A DNA stretch of 64,000 bases from Alisma plantago-aquatica (Eukaryota > Streptophyta > Magnoliopsida > Alismatales > Alismataceae): assembly GCA_963693085.1 (NCBI GenBank), contig OY856410.1:563679906-563743905 (forward strand). The letters are read 5' to 3'. Under the pieces are notes generated by a model that was given only the letters and a program-made list of their open reading frames with translations, made no database searches and was not told where the DNA came from. Of this stretch, positions 47,347 to 60,183 are shown one piece after another. The number at the start of each line of letters is the position of its first letter. The first letter of the stretch is position 1. Both the position numbers and the translations under genes were made by a program.

Positions 47347-48933
47347 CTACTTACTTCTTGCTATAACTACAAGAATTCATTTTACATTGCACTTCACTTA
47401 TTTTATATTTCTCCTTTTGTTCACAACACAGTTGTTACACTTCAAATTTATATCTTACTCTTTTCTCTGAGTCATTTTCATATTGTCTATCTATCTTTCA
47501 TATTAACTACCTTTAAAACTTGGATTTCATTAGTGCTAGCTTACCTTTCATAGAATCTCATGATCTTATTTTATAAAGATGCTAGTATTCGCAGTCAAAT
47601 CACTAGCGACATCCCTTGAACTACTTCAACTCTAAACATTCTAGGGTTTGGTCCTTATCAGTAACATAGCATTATTGTGATGTGACTTTGCTCCCTTAGT
47701 TTGACAATCAAACTTTGGATCTCATAAGTTTTACTAAAGTCTTGCTTATCTTATCACTGGAATTTCCTTTCTCTTATTTGGACATTCAGATAAATTACAT
47801 TCTCAATTTACCTTGCTAGGGTTTCATCACCATACTGTGTGTCATTATTTCATTCTCTTAGACGTCTCTACCATAATAATTATGCACCATATATGATTCA
47901 TTTTCCATTTTACACGTTTCTTCATGTATATCATGTTGCTCTTCCAAAGGCTCTTTATTTCTATGTACTTATTGCATACTTAACTTCCAATTAAGGATTG
48001 CTCATATGAGACTCCAACATTGGGCCTCTGATATCATTTCCAGCTACTTCTTAGTTGTTTTAATCTTTCCCTTATACCTCAACCTCTTAGTGTATATACA
48101 TTCTTACTATGATGCGAGTCTAAATTATCTAGAGTCTATTCTTATTATACTTTTAATAGGAGTCATTAGATCCCAGTAACGCATCCTGCCAGCCGGACCA
48201 GGCCGAACCTGTAGTCCTGAAGCCAAGAGCTACTCAGGATTAACCAACTCCTATTAATCTCAAACATGTGGAAAGAATATCCACTTAGGGAAAACTCATT
48301 TAAACATAACTTCTGGTCTACTTAATACAAGGAATATAAACAATAAATAAACCAATTTATGACGAACAACAATATAAAAGAATCACATTTACTTTACAAA
48401 CTGAAAATCTAAATTCATGCATATAAGAGCATTTCTAGTGATTTTCAATCAAATAAAGAGTTGTATCACATCCTATTTTTAATCTCTTACTCCTACATTA
48501 ATTTCTGGTTTCCTTAACCCTAAGATTTCTAAGGTTTCTCTCTATCTTATCCTTCCTCTGCATACCTAGCCAGGGCATCCAGAGAAGAATAGACATAGTA
48601 GCTCGATACTGGTCAATCTAAGTATTCAGACACCTGGCCAGGGTATCTAAACACTCAGACATCCCAGAGCTAAAAACACATCACTTCTTATGTATCTCAC
48701 TTATAATTCTATCTTTTGATTCTAATGATCCCAGACAACTCAACTTAAGTTCTCAACCTGATCCTTGTGACCACATCATCTTCCTACCATCTGCAATAAT
48801 ATAACAGAACACTTCCTGTTATAAAATTGCAGTTAGAAGGAAGACACCTAAGTCCTAATCCTATTGGTCTCTTATCGTCCCCTGACCTTGACTTAGAATA
48901 ACCATGTACTCAACCTATGCTCTGATACCAAGA

Positions 48934-51471
48934 TGTCACACCCCGATCTCACACTAACCACTAATCACGAGATTAGGGCACGACGGAGGAATTATCACAT
49001 AAACAAATCACTGAGAATTTTTTTTCTTTTTAAAACCTTGTAATGATATCCGGATTATTACTGTAAACTAAAACATAATAAACTATTGCGGAAGCATTTC
49101 AATTAAACTGGCTAGAGAACATAAACAGAGTTTACAACATGTAACATTGTTTAACAGAAAGTAAGCATAACAATTAATTTACATCTTTATACACATTCGC
49201 CATACATATTCTCTCTCACCCACACCATGTCCCAATGACCGAGGGGAAAGGACTAAGAGACCTCTATCTAGACTAACTACATATACCTTCTACAGACTAA
49301 GCGTTAGGATGAAAAGATTCTTCCGATTCCTGCTGCTGATGTTGACCTGAAAATGTTTGAGTAGAGGGATGAGCCTACTCGCTCAGTGAATAGCATTTCA
49401 TTTAGCTATCACTAAACAACTCATCAGATAAAATTGAAATAAAGATAAGTGCAGTACGAAGCAGGGCAGTTCTAATAACATAGCAGATTTACAGATAACA
49501 ATCTCATTTTCATGCAACATCAGATATTTTAAACAAATAAACAATTATAGAGAATTGGCACAGAAATTCAAATCTCTTAACATATTAAATTTACTATGAT
49601 CCTATATGATTACATATTTATATTATTATTATGCCCTAATCATATGCAGTGTACTCTGCATACAAAGATCTGTAGAGAACTACGATCCCACCGTACAAGA
49701 CATAGCGACACACCCGGGAAATGCTAAGTCTGACTGCCAGTCCTGTTGTGCTACAGGACCCACAGGCTCTTCGGCCTCATTGCACTACTCCGAGTGCTCT
49801 AGACTCTTCCTCTAACCTGAGCACACAGGCGGAGAGTCTACACTGGGTTACCACCGTGACACACGCACGGATTATTGTTGAATAACCCCTATTTACTCTA
49901 GTGGCACCGTGACACCGCACGGATTATTGTTGAACACTGCCTATCGATCCTCGTGCCACCAGAATTACTCAACCGGTTGATGTTAGACACGAGTTTCACC
50001 CCTAAGATGCAGACCTCTCAAAGGGGTTCTACGGTGTTAGGGCACCTAAGTCTATCATCATTATTAAAGCAGTAAATATAAATTGTCATAACTCAATCTT
50101 AATTGCACACTGAGTATATTTAAGAACACTTCCATCTCTTTCAACTTTATACATAATTCCACATCATTCTAAGCTTGTCATAATAGCAGACATTCATTTA
50201 GAGCTCAACATATTCACAGCAGTATCAGTACAGACAACATCCGCTATTTTCTTCAGTTACACTAAGTAATTTAGGCTCTATAGAATGAAACACATTTCTT
50301 TAATCTCATTTATACTGTTTAGAAATTACTCTAATTATATCGAAGCAATATATACAATGAAATCGAGTTCGATGGTGATAAATAAAGGAAATACTACTCA
50401 CCCACTTCGGTGTGTTCGTATACACCGAAAACGTCCACAAACACGCCTAATTCTGCTTTTCTGCAACTTTGCACCCCGTGCAACTGATTTGCACCCCGTG
50501 CAATCTGGGCAGAAACACTTTTGTGTTGTTTTTCTGCAACTTTACACCCCGTGCAACTGATCTGCACCCCGTGCAATCTGGGCAGAAACACTTCTATTCT
50601 GTTTTTCTGCAACTTTGCACCCCGTGTAACTGATCTGCACGCCGTGCAAACTGGCCGACTTTCTGTCCTGTTTTCTATAACTTTGCACGTCGTGCAAACT
50701 GATTTGCACGCCGTGCAACCTACGCAGAAAATGGAAATCCCCGAGGAAGAGGTGGATTTGGGGTCGTTTCGCGGCCAATCTTTGCCCGAAACTCCTTGGG
50801 AACTTCAAGACGACCTAGCAGAAACCCGTAGACGTTGCTTTTCACGCCTTAGGCCGCTCCCAGCGACCTCCTTGGCCGACCCCTATCTTGGTCGGGCTGC
50901 TTGGAACGAAGAAGAAAGGGGGAAAGAAGATGGAGAAGATGACGCAGCTGAAGGAGGGAACCGCGGATGCTGGTTGATTTGGTTGGGAAAAGATGAGGAA
51001 TCGAAGGTGAACGGAGAAGGAGGGGCTTGATCTCCGAGCTTTCTCCTCTAGCTAGTTCTCTCTCTCTCCCTTCTCTGTTTTCTCAAACGGCAACTGAAGG
51101 AATGAACTTATCATTCATTCAAAGTCGGCTAACAGGCTAATAAAGGGAAAATCTAAAGAGGAGATAAGGAAGGGCGCCCAGGGGGCCGAACGTAAAATGC
51201 CCAAGACTTTTCCGAAATTACACATAGGTCCCTAGACACTAAAAATCTCATATCTTTTTACTCATAGGTCGGTTTCGCGTGATTTCTCTGGCAACGGATC
51301 AAGCACAAACTTGTCCTCAACCTCAGGACAAGAAAACAAGATAATGATACATTAACACTAGCTCAAAGCTCAAAACACTATTAACAAAAGCAAGTACTCA
51401 TCTCAACATAACTAGTTCAATTATGCACTAACCAAGGTACTTACTGGTAAAACGAAATGTGGGTCATAACA
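48934..51471 (-). repeat. Gypsy array LTR 4
   Basis: 2538 bp, eight palindromes at 50468-50719, several with point changes (TTTACACC, GTGTAAC). A 169-residue plus-strand open frame (50521-51030) is an accident of LTR sequence. Confidence 0.9.
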
Positions 51472-52562
51472 ATCTCCCTCCCTTATAAGAATTTCGTCCC
51501 GAAATTCCTAAAATAGAAAAGGAAACTTGTTACGCATCTCTGATTCAAGCTCCCACGTAGCTTCCTCTATATTGTGATTCCTCCACAAAACTTTCACTAA
51601 AGATAACTCGTGATTCTTAAGCTTCTTGATCCTCTGATCAACTATCTGTATTGGTCCCTCAACATAAGACACATCTGATCTGATTCCAGATCAAACCACA
51701 ATACATTGTCTTTCTAGAACTGTTATAACAGTAACTCAAATTATGGTAATTACTGAGAAATTATCATACTATACATGCAGACAAACTAAAATTCTTAAAT
51801 AAACAGAATGCATGTCAATTTGGCACTTTATACTAAAAATCATGCAATTGAACTGTTAAACATCACCACATCTCATACTGAGAATTTTGATATCAAAATA
51901 CTTGATTCATTGTACACCCTATCCTTAGGGTTTCAGTTATCTCATCTATTTGATTGCAGTTCAAATCACAATACAGTATCCTTCTAGAACTCGCAGAGCA
52001 GTATATTCAAAATCATTGTAATTACTGAGTAATCCTTATATCATGCATGCAGTCAAAATTTAAAATTCATAAATATCCCAAACTCATATCAATTTTGACA
52101 CATACATATTGAATTCATGCAATTGAACATCTTATTACACCAATAAGAGTAATTTACTTCACACATAAGAAATCATCTGTAATATTTATCAATTATCTGA
52201 AATTTCTCGAAGAACGTGCACATTAACCCAAATCCTGGTTTGTGCATCACATAACTCAATTAAGAGTTGCTTACATATCATAACACAAATAATTAATAAT
52301 ACTTGATAATTTCTAGTAATATCTCAGAGAAATGTGCCAATTCATGTAAATGTTAAGTCACACACATTAACATAACAGGAAACATGCAACTAGGTTTATT
52401 TGTATATTTTAATGCTATCGTACTTTCTTGAAATCATGCACCTGATGATTTTACAAAATCTGTATTGTCTGGGTTTATACCCAAGTCGTACCATTATCAG
52501 CCGTGTATTTCTAAACTCAACATTCCCACTAAGCAATTTGGGTTTTGATGAACTATGTAAAT

Positions 52563-53264
52563 TCACTGGTCCAATCTACACTTTCTATTATACAGAGCTT
52601 CATACGGGGCCAAACCAAGACTGGAATGGTGACTATTGTTGTATGCAAACTTTATAAGGCTTAAATGTTCTTCCCAACTTCCACTGAAATGCAAAACACA
52701 TGCTCTCAGCATGTCCTCAAGAGTCTGAATGGTTCTCTCAGACTGACTATCTGTTTGCGGGTAAGAAGTTGTACTAAACCTCATCTTTGTGCCCAAAGCA
52801 TGATGCAACTGATTGCAAAAACCTGGATGTAAACTTAGGATCTCTATCTGATATAATTGAAACTGGGATACCATACAACCTGACTATCTCATCCATGAAT
52901 ATCTTAGCCAACTTCAGAACATCAGAGGTTGACTTGATATGAAGAAAGTGAGCAGACTTAGTCAGTCTATCCAAAATCACCATATTGAGTCACAACCTCT
53001 AGGTGTCCTGGGTGACCCTATCACAAAATCCATTGTGATATGTTCCCATTTCCATTCTGGTATATGAAGAGATTACAATGTATCTACAGGTTTCTGGTGC
53101 TCAGCCTTAACTTGCTGACACACACTGCACCTAGTCACATACTCAGCTACATTCTTTCCATACCAGGCCACCAATACAACTCATTGAGTTTCACGTACAT
53201 CTTAGTGTTACTTGGATGCATGGAATACATCGATGCATGCGCTTCCTCAAGAATCTATTCTCTC
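52563..53264 (-). pseudogene. Gypsy integrase pseudogene, unit 4
   Basis: Contains ISDRDPKFTSRFLQ, probably the ancestral text, and TDSQSERT. The same core frameshift as the other units is present, so that defect predates the amplification. Confidence 0.82.
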
Positions 53265-53444
53265 AAGTCATTATCTCGAGGTACATGCAACCTGTCACGC
53301 TAATACAACACACCATCATCTGAAACATAAACTCTGGTCTTTTCCCCCTGTCATGTCATGCATGATCTACTGTAACTCACTATCACTCTACTGAAGTTCC
53401 TTAATCTGATCATAAAAGATAGGCTTAACTTGCATCTGTGCAAA

Positions 53445-53809
53445 TCAACCACTCTGTTCAGTCACCCCTAAGTCTAAGTTCAACTTTCGCATCTCTACTA
53501 GCAAGTCTCTCTTAAAACATGTCATAGAGAATACATCCGCTGTTGAACTTGACATCCTGCTCAGAGCAACTACTACCGCATTCGACTTACCAGGATGATA
53601 ATCTATTGTCACTTCATAATCTTTGATCAATTTTAACCATCTTCGCTGTCTAAGATTCAGATCCTTCTGGGTGGAGATATATTTCAAGCTCTCATGATCT
53701 GTAAACACTTGGCACGCCTCACCATAAAGATAGTGATGTCATGTCTTAAGAGCATGAACTACATCAGCTAACTCCAAATCATGTGTCAGATAATGCTCCT
53801 CATTCTATG
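53445..53809 (-). pseudogene. Gypsy RNase H pseudogene, unit 4
   Basis: [20 protein letters not shown] open, then [18 protein letters not shown] with Ala to Val. Same truncation upstream. Confidence 0.85.
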
Positions 53810-55396
53810 CTACTTACTTCTTGCTATAACTACAAGAATTCATTTTACATTGCACTTCACTTATTTTATATTTCTCCTTTTGTTCACAACACAGTTGTTA
53901 CACTTCAAATTTATATCTTACTCTTTTCTCCGAGTCATTTTCATATTGTCTATCTATCTTTCATATTAACTACCTTTAAACCTTGGATTTCATTAGTGCA
54001 AGCTTACCTTTCATAGAATCTCATGATCTTATTTTATAAAGATGCTAGTATTCGCGGTCAAATCACTAGCGACATCCCTTGAACTACTTCAACTCTAAAC
54101 ATTCTAGGGTTTGGTCCTTATCAGTAACATAGCATTATTGTGATGTGACTTTGCTCCCTTAGTTTGACAATCAAACTTTGGATCTCATAAGTTTTACTAA
54201 AGTCTTGCTTATCTTATCACTGGAATTTCCTTTCTCTTATTTGGACATTCATATAAATTACATTCTCAATTTACCTTGCTAGGGTTTCATCACCATACTG
54301 TGTGTCATTATTTCATTCTCTTAGACGTCTCTACCATAATAATTATGCACCATATATGATTCATTTTCCATTTTACACGTTTCTTCATGTATATCATGTT
54401 GCTCTTCCAAAGGCTCTTTATTTCTATGTACTTATTGCATACTTAACTTCCAATTAAGGATTGCTCATATGAGACTCCAACATTGGGCCTCTGATATCAT
54501 TTCTAGCTACTTCTTAGTTGTTTTAATCTTTCCCTTATACCTCAACCTCTTAGTGTATATACATTCTTACTATGACGCGAGTCTAAATTATCCAGAGTCT
54601 ATTCTTATTATACTTTTAATAGGAGTCATTAGATCCCAGTAACGCATCCTGCCAACCGGACCAGGCCGAACCTGTAGTCCTGAAGCCAAGAGCTACTCAG
54701 GATTAACCAACTCCTATTAATCTCAAACATGTGGAAAGAATATCCACTTAGGGCAAACTCATTTAAACATAACTTCTGGTCTACTTAATACAAGGAATAT
54801 AAACAATAAATAAACCAATTTATGACGCACAACAATATAAAAGAATCACATTTACTTTACAAACTGAAAATCTAAATTCATGCATATAAGAGCATTTCTA
54901 GTGATTTTCAATCAAATAAAGAGTTGTATCACATCCTATTTTTAATCTCTTACTCCTACATTAATTTCTGGTTTCCTTAACCCTAAGATTTCCAAGGTTT
55001 CTCTCTAGCCTATCCTTCCTCTGCATACCTGGCCAGGACATCCAGAGAAGAATAGACAGAGTAGCTCGATACTGATCAATCTAAGTATTCAGACACCTGG
55101 CCAGGGTATCTAAACACTCAGACATCCCAGAGCTAAAAACACATCACTTCTTATGTATCTCACTTATAATTCTATCTTTTGATTCTAATGATCCCAGACG
55201 ACTCAACTTAAGTTCTCAACCTGATCTTTGTGACCACATCATCTTCCTACCATCTGCAATAATATAACAGAACACTTCCTGTTATAAAATTGCAGTTAGA
55301 AGGAAGACATCTAAGTCCTAATCCTATTGGTCTCTTATCGTCCACTGACCTTGACTTAGAATAACCATATACTCAACCTATGCTCTGATACCAAGA

Positions 55397-57950
55397 TGTC
55401 ACACCCCGATCTCACACTAATCACGAGATTAGGGCGCGGCGGAGGAATTATCACATAAACAAATCACTGAGAATTTTTTTTTCTTTTAAAAACCTTGTAA
55501 TGATATCCGGATTATTACTGTAAACTAAAACATAATAAACTATTGCGGAAACATTTCAATTAAACTGGCTAGAGAACATAAACAGAGTTTACAACATGTA
55601 ACATTGTTTAACAGAAAGTAAGCATAACAATTAATTTACATCTTTATACATATTCACCATACATATTCTCTCTCACCCACACCATGTCCCAAGGACCGAG
55701 GGGAAAGGACTAAGAGACCTCTATCTAGACTAACTACATATACCTTCTACAGACTAAGTGTTAGGATGAAAAGATTCTTCCGATTCCTGCTACTGATGTT
55801 GACCTGAAAATGTTTGAGTAGAGGGATGAGCCTACTCGCTCAGTGAATAGCATTTCATTTATCTATCACTAAACAACTCATCAGATAAAATTGAAATAAA
55901 GATAAGTGCAGTACTAAGCAGGACAGTTCTAATAACATAGCAGATTTACAGATAACAATCTCATTTTCATGCAACATCAGATATTTTAAACAAATAAACA
56001 ATTATAGAGAATTGGTAGAGAAATTCAAATCTCTTAACATATTAAATTTATTGTGATCCTATATGATTACATATTTATATTATTATTATGCCCTAATCAT
56101 ATGCAGTGTACTCTGCATACAAAGATCTGTAGCGAACTACGATCCCACCGTACAAGACTTAGCGACACACCCGGGAAATGCTAAGTCTGACTGCCAGTCC
56201 TGTTTTGCTACAGGACCCACAGGCTCTCCGGCCTCACTGCACTACTCCGAGTGCTCTAGACTCCTCCTCTAACCTGAGCACACAGGAGGAGAGTCTACAC
56301 TGGGTTACCACCGTGACACACGCACGGATTATTGTTGAATAACCCCTATTTACTCCAGTGCCACCATGACACCGCACGGATTATTGTTGAACACTGCCTA
56401 TCAATCCTCGTGCCACCAGAATTACTCAACCGGTTGATGTTGGACACGAGTTTCACCCCTAAGATGCAGACCTCTCAAAGGGGTTCTACGGTGTTAGGGC
56501 ACCTAAGTCTATCATCATTATTAAAGCAGTAAATATAAATTGTCATAACTCAATCTTAATTGCACACTGAGTATATTTAAGAACACTTCCATCTCTTTCA
56601 ACTTTATACATAATTCCACATCATTCTAAGCTTGTCATAATAGCAGACATTCATTTAGAGCTCAACATATTCACAGCAGTATCAGTACAGACAACATCCG
56701 CTATTTTCTTCAGTTACACTAAGTAATTTAGGCTCTATAGAATGAAACACATTTCTTTAATCTCATTTATACTGTTTAGAAATTAATCTAATTATACTGA
56801 AGCAATATATACAATGAAATCGAGTTCGATGGTGATAAATAAATGAAATACTACTCACCCACTTCGGTGTGTTCGTATACACCGAAAACGTCCACAAACA
56901 TGCCTAAATCTGCTTTTCTGCAACTTTGCACCCCGTGCAACTGATTTGCACCCCGTGCAATCTGGGCAGAAACACTTCTGTTCTATTTTTCTGCAACTTT
57001 GCACCCCGTGCAACTGATCTGCACCCCGTGCAATCTGGGCAGAAATACTTCTGTTCTGTTTTTCTACAACTTTGCACCCCGTGCAACTGATCTGCACGCC
57101 GTGCAAACTGGCCGACTTTCTGTCCTGTTTTCTAGAACTTTGCACGTCGTGCAAACTGATTTGCACGCCGTGCAAACTGATTTGCACGCCGTGCAACCTG
57201 CGCAGAAAACGGAAATCCCCGAGGAAGAAGGTGGATTTGGGGTCGTTTCGCGGCCAATCTTTGCCCGAAACTCCTTGGGAACTTCAAGACGACTTAGCAG
57301 AAACCCGTAGACGTTGCTTTTCACGCCTTAGGCCACTCCCAGCGACCTCCTTGGCCGGCCCCTATCTTGGTCGGGCTGCTTGGAACGAAGAAGAAAAGGG
57401 GAAAGAAGATGGAGAAGATGACGCAGCTGAAGGAGGGAACCGCGGCTGCTGGTTGATTTGGTTGGGAAAAGATGAGGAATCGAAGGTGAACGGAGAAGGA
57501 TGGGCTTGATCTCCCAGCTTTCTCCTCTACCTAGTTCTCTCTCTCTCCCTTATATGTTTTCTCAAACGGCAACTGAAGGAATGAACTTATCATTCATTCA
57601 AAGTCGGCTAACAGGCTAATAAAGGGAAAATCTAAAGAGGAGATAAGGAAGGGACCCAGGGGGCCGAACGTAAAATGCCCAAGAACTTTTCTGAAATTAC
57701 ACATAGGTCCCTGGACACTAAAAAGCTCATATCTTTTTACTCGTAGGTCGGTTTCGCGTGATTTCTCTGGCAACTGATCAAGCACAAACTTGTCCTCAAC
57801 CTTAGGACAAGAAAACAAGCTAATGATACATTAACACTAGCTCAAAGGTCAAAACACTATTAACAAAAGCAAGTACTCATCTCAACATAACTAGTTCAAT
57901 TATGCACTAACCAAGGTACTTACTGGTAAAACAAAATGTGGGTCATAACA
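55397..57950 (-). repeat. Gypsy array LTR 5
   Basis: 2554 bp, the longest, with nine palindromes (56925-57196). It lacks about 8 bp near its left end (AACCACT region missing before CTAATCACGAG). Confidence 0.9.
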
Positions 57951-59040
57951 ATCTCCCTCCCTTATAAGAATTTTGTCCCAAAATTCCTAAAATAGAAAAG
58001 GAAACTTGTTACGCATCTCTGATTCAAGCTCCCACGTAGCTTCCTCTATATTGTGATTCCTCCACAAAACTTTCACTAAAGATAACTCGCGATTCTTAAG
58101 CTTCTTGATCCTCTGATCAACTATCTGTATTGGTCCCTCAACATAGGACACATCTAATCTGATTCCAGATCAAACCACAATACATTGTCTTTCTAGAACT
58201 GTTATAACAGTAACTCAAATTATGGTAATTACTGATAAATTATCATACTATACATGCAGACAAACTAAAATTCTTAAATAAACAGAATGCATGTCAATTT
58301 GGCACTTTATACTAAAAATCATGCAATTGAACTGTTAAACATCACCACATCTCATACTGAGAATTTTGATATCAAAATACTTGATTCATTGTACACCCTA
58401 TCCTTAGGGTTTCAGTTATCTCATCTATTTGATTGCAGTTCAAATCACAATACGGTATCCTTCTAGAACTGGCAGAGCAGTATATTCAAAATCATTGTAA
58501 TTACTGAGTAATCCTTATATCATGCATGCAGGCAGATTTAAAATTCATAAATATCCCAAACTCATATCAATTTTGACACATACATACTGAATTCATGCAA
58601 TTGAACATCTTATTACACCAATAAGAGTAATTTACTTCACACATAAGAAATCATCTGTAATATTTATCAATTATCTGAAATTTCTCGAAGAACGTGCACA
58701 TTAACCCAAATCCTGGTTTGTGCATCACATAACTCAATTAAGAGTTGCTTACGTATCATAACACAAATAATTAATAATACTTGAGAATTTCTAGTAATAT
58801 CTCAGAGAAATGTGCCAATTCATGTAAATGTTAAGTCACACACATTAACATAACACGAAACATGCAACTAGGTTTATTTGCATATTTTAATGCTATCGTA
58901 CTTTCTTGAAATCATGCACCTGATGATTTTACAAAATCTGTATTGTATGGGTTTATACCCAAGTCATACCATTATCAGTCGTGTATTTCTAAACTCAACA
59001 TTCCCACTAAGCAATTTGGGTTTCGATGAACTATGTAAAT

Positions 59041-59742
59041 TCACTGGTCCAATCTACACTTTCTATTATACAGAGCTTCATACGGGGCCAAACCAAGACT
59101 GGAATGGTGACTATTGTTATATGCAAACTTTATAAGGCTTAAGTGTTCTTCCCAACTTCCACTGAAATGCAAAACACATGCTCTCAGCATGTCCTCAAGA
59201 GTCTGAATGGTTCTCTCAGACTGACTATCTGTTTGCGGGTAAGAAGTTTTACTAAACCTCAACTTTGTGCCCAAAGCATGATGCAACTGATTGCAAAAAC
59301 CTGGGTGTAAACTTAGGATCTCTATCTGATATAATTGAAACTGGGATACCATACAACCTGACTATCTCATCCATGAATATCTTAGCCAACTTCGGAACAT
59401 CAGAGGTTGACTTGATATGAAGAAAGTGAGCAGACTTAGTCAGTCTATCCAAAATCACCATATTGAGTCACAACCTCTAGGTGTCCTGGGTGACCCTATC
59501 ACAAAATCCATTGTGATATGTTCCCATTTCCATTCTGGTATATGAAGAGATTACAATGTATCTACAGGTTTCTGGTGCTCAGCCTTAACTTGCTGACACA
59601 CACTGCACCTAGTCACATACTCAGCTACATTCTTTCCATACCAGGCCACCAATACAACTCATTGAGTTTCACGTACATCTTAGTGTTACCTGGATGCATG
59701 GAATACATCGATGCATGCGCTTCCTCAAGAATCTATTCTCTC
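59041..59742 (-). pseudogene. Gypsy integrase pseudogene, unit 5
   Basis: ISDRDPKFTPRF (Ser to Pro) and FSKTSYPQTDSQSERT (Thr to Lys) are private changes. It has the same core frameshift as its sisters. Confidence 0.82.
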
Positions 59743-59922
59743 AAGTCATTATCTCAAGGTACATGCAACCTGTCACGCTAATACAACACACCATCATCCG
59801 AAACATAAACTCTGGTCTTTTCCCCCTGTCATGTCATGCATGATCTACTGTAACTCACTATCACTCTACTGAAGTTCCTTAATCTGATCATAAAAGATAG
59901 GCTTAACTTGCATCTGTGCAAA

Positions 59923-60183
59923 TCAACCACTCTGTTCAGTCACCCCTAAGTCTAAGTTCAACTTTCGCATCTCTACTAGCAAGTCTCTCTTGAAACATGT
60001 CATAGAGAATACATCCGCTGTTGAACTTGACATCCTGCTCAGAGCAACTGCTACCGCATTCGACTTACCGGGATGATAATCTATTGTCACTTCATAATCT
60101 TTGATCAATTTTAACCATCTTCGCTGTCTAAGATTCAGATCCTTCTGGGTGGAGATATATTTCAAGCTCTCATGATCTGTAAA
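59923..60183 (-). pseudogene. Gypsy RNase H fragment, unit 5
   Basis: Retains [12 protein letters not shown] through [17 protein letters not shown]. The N-terminal half is cut at the junction. Confidence 0.82.

Larger units (their letters stand above)
45011..48933 (-). mobile_element. Gypsy internal region, unit 3
   Basis: 3923 bp with the same layout. It stays identical to unit 2 up to 45565. The first visible difference is at 45566 (A against G at 39120). Further differences then accumulate. Primer-binding site 48914-48930. Confidence 0.88.
51472..55396 (-). mobile_element. Gypsy internal region, unit 4
   Basis: 3925 bp: chromodomain end about 51503-51653, integrase 52563-53264, RNase H 53445-53809, primer-binding site 55377-55393. 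It differs from units 1-3 at scattered sites. Confidence 0.88.
29581..60183 (-). mobile_element. Tandem array of a chromodomain Ty3/gypsy retrotransposon, (LTR-internal)n
   Basis: Five LTRs (29581, 36044, 42490, 48934, 55397) alternate with five internal regions, all minus strand. Neighbouring units share LTRs instead of having two each. Each internal region is bounded by a polypurine tract on the left and an iMet primer-binding site on the right, confirming the orientation. The unit length is about 6.45 kb. Order on the plus strand: 3' LTR, chromodomain, non-coding, integrase, RNase H, non-coding, primer-binding site, next LTR. The fifth internal region stops at about 60183 inside RNase H, with no outer 5' LTR. 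Such arrays are expected from unequal recombination between LTRs. Confidence 0.92.
57951..60183 (-). mobile_element. Gypsy internal region, unit 5, truncated
   Basis: Polypurine tract, chromodomain end (about 57982-58132), integrase (59041-59742) and part of RNase H (59923-60183) match units 3 and 4. The match stops inside RNase H after CATGATCTGTAAA. Unrelated sequence follows, and no primer-binding site or outer LTR is present. Confidence 0.88.
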
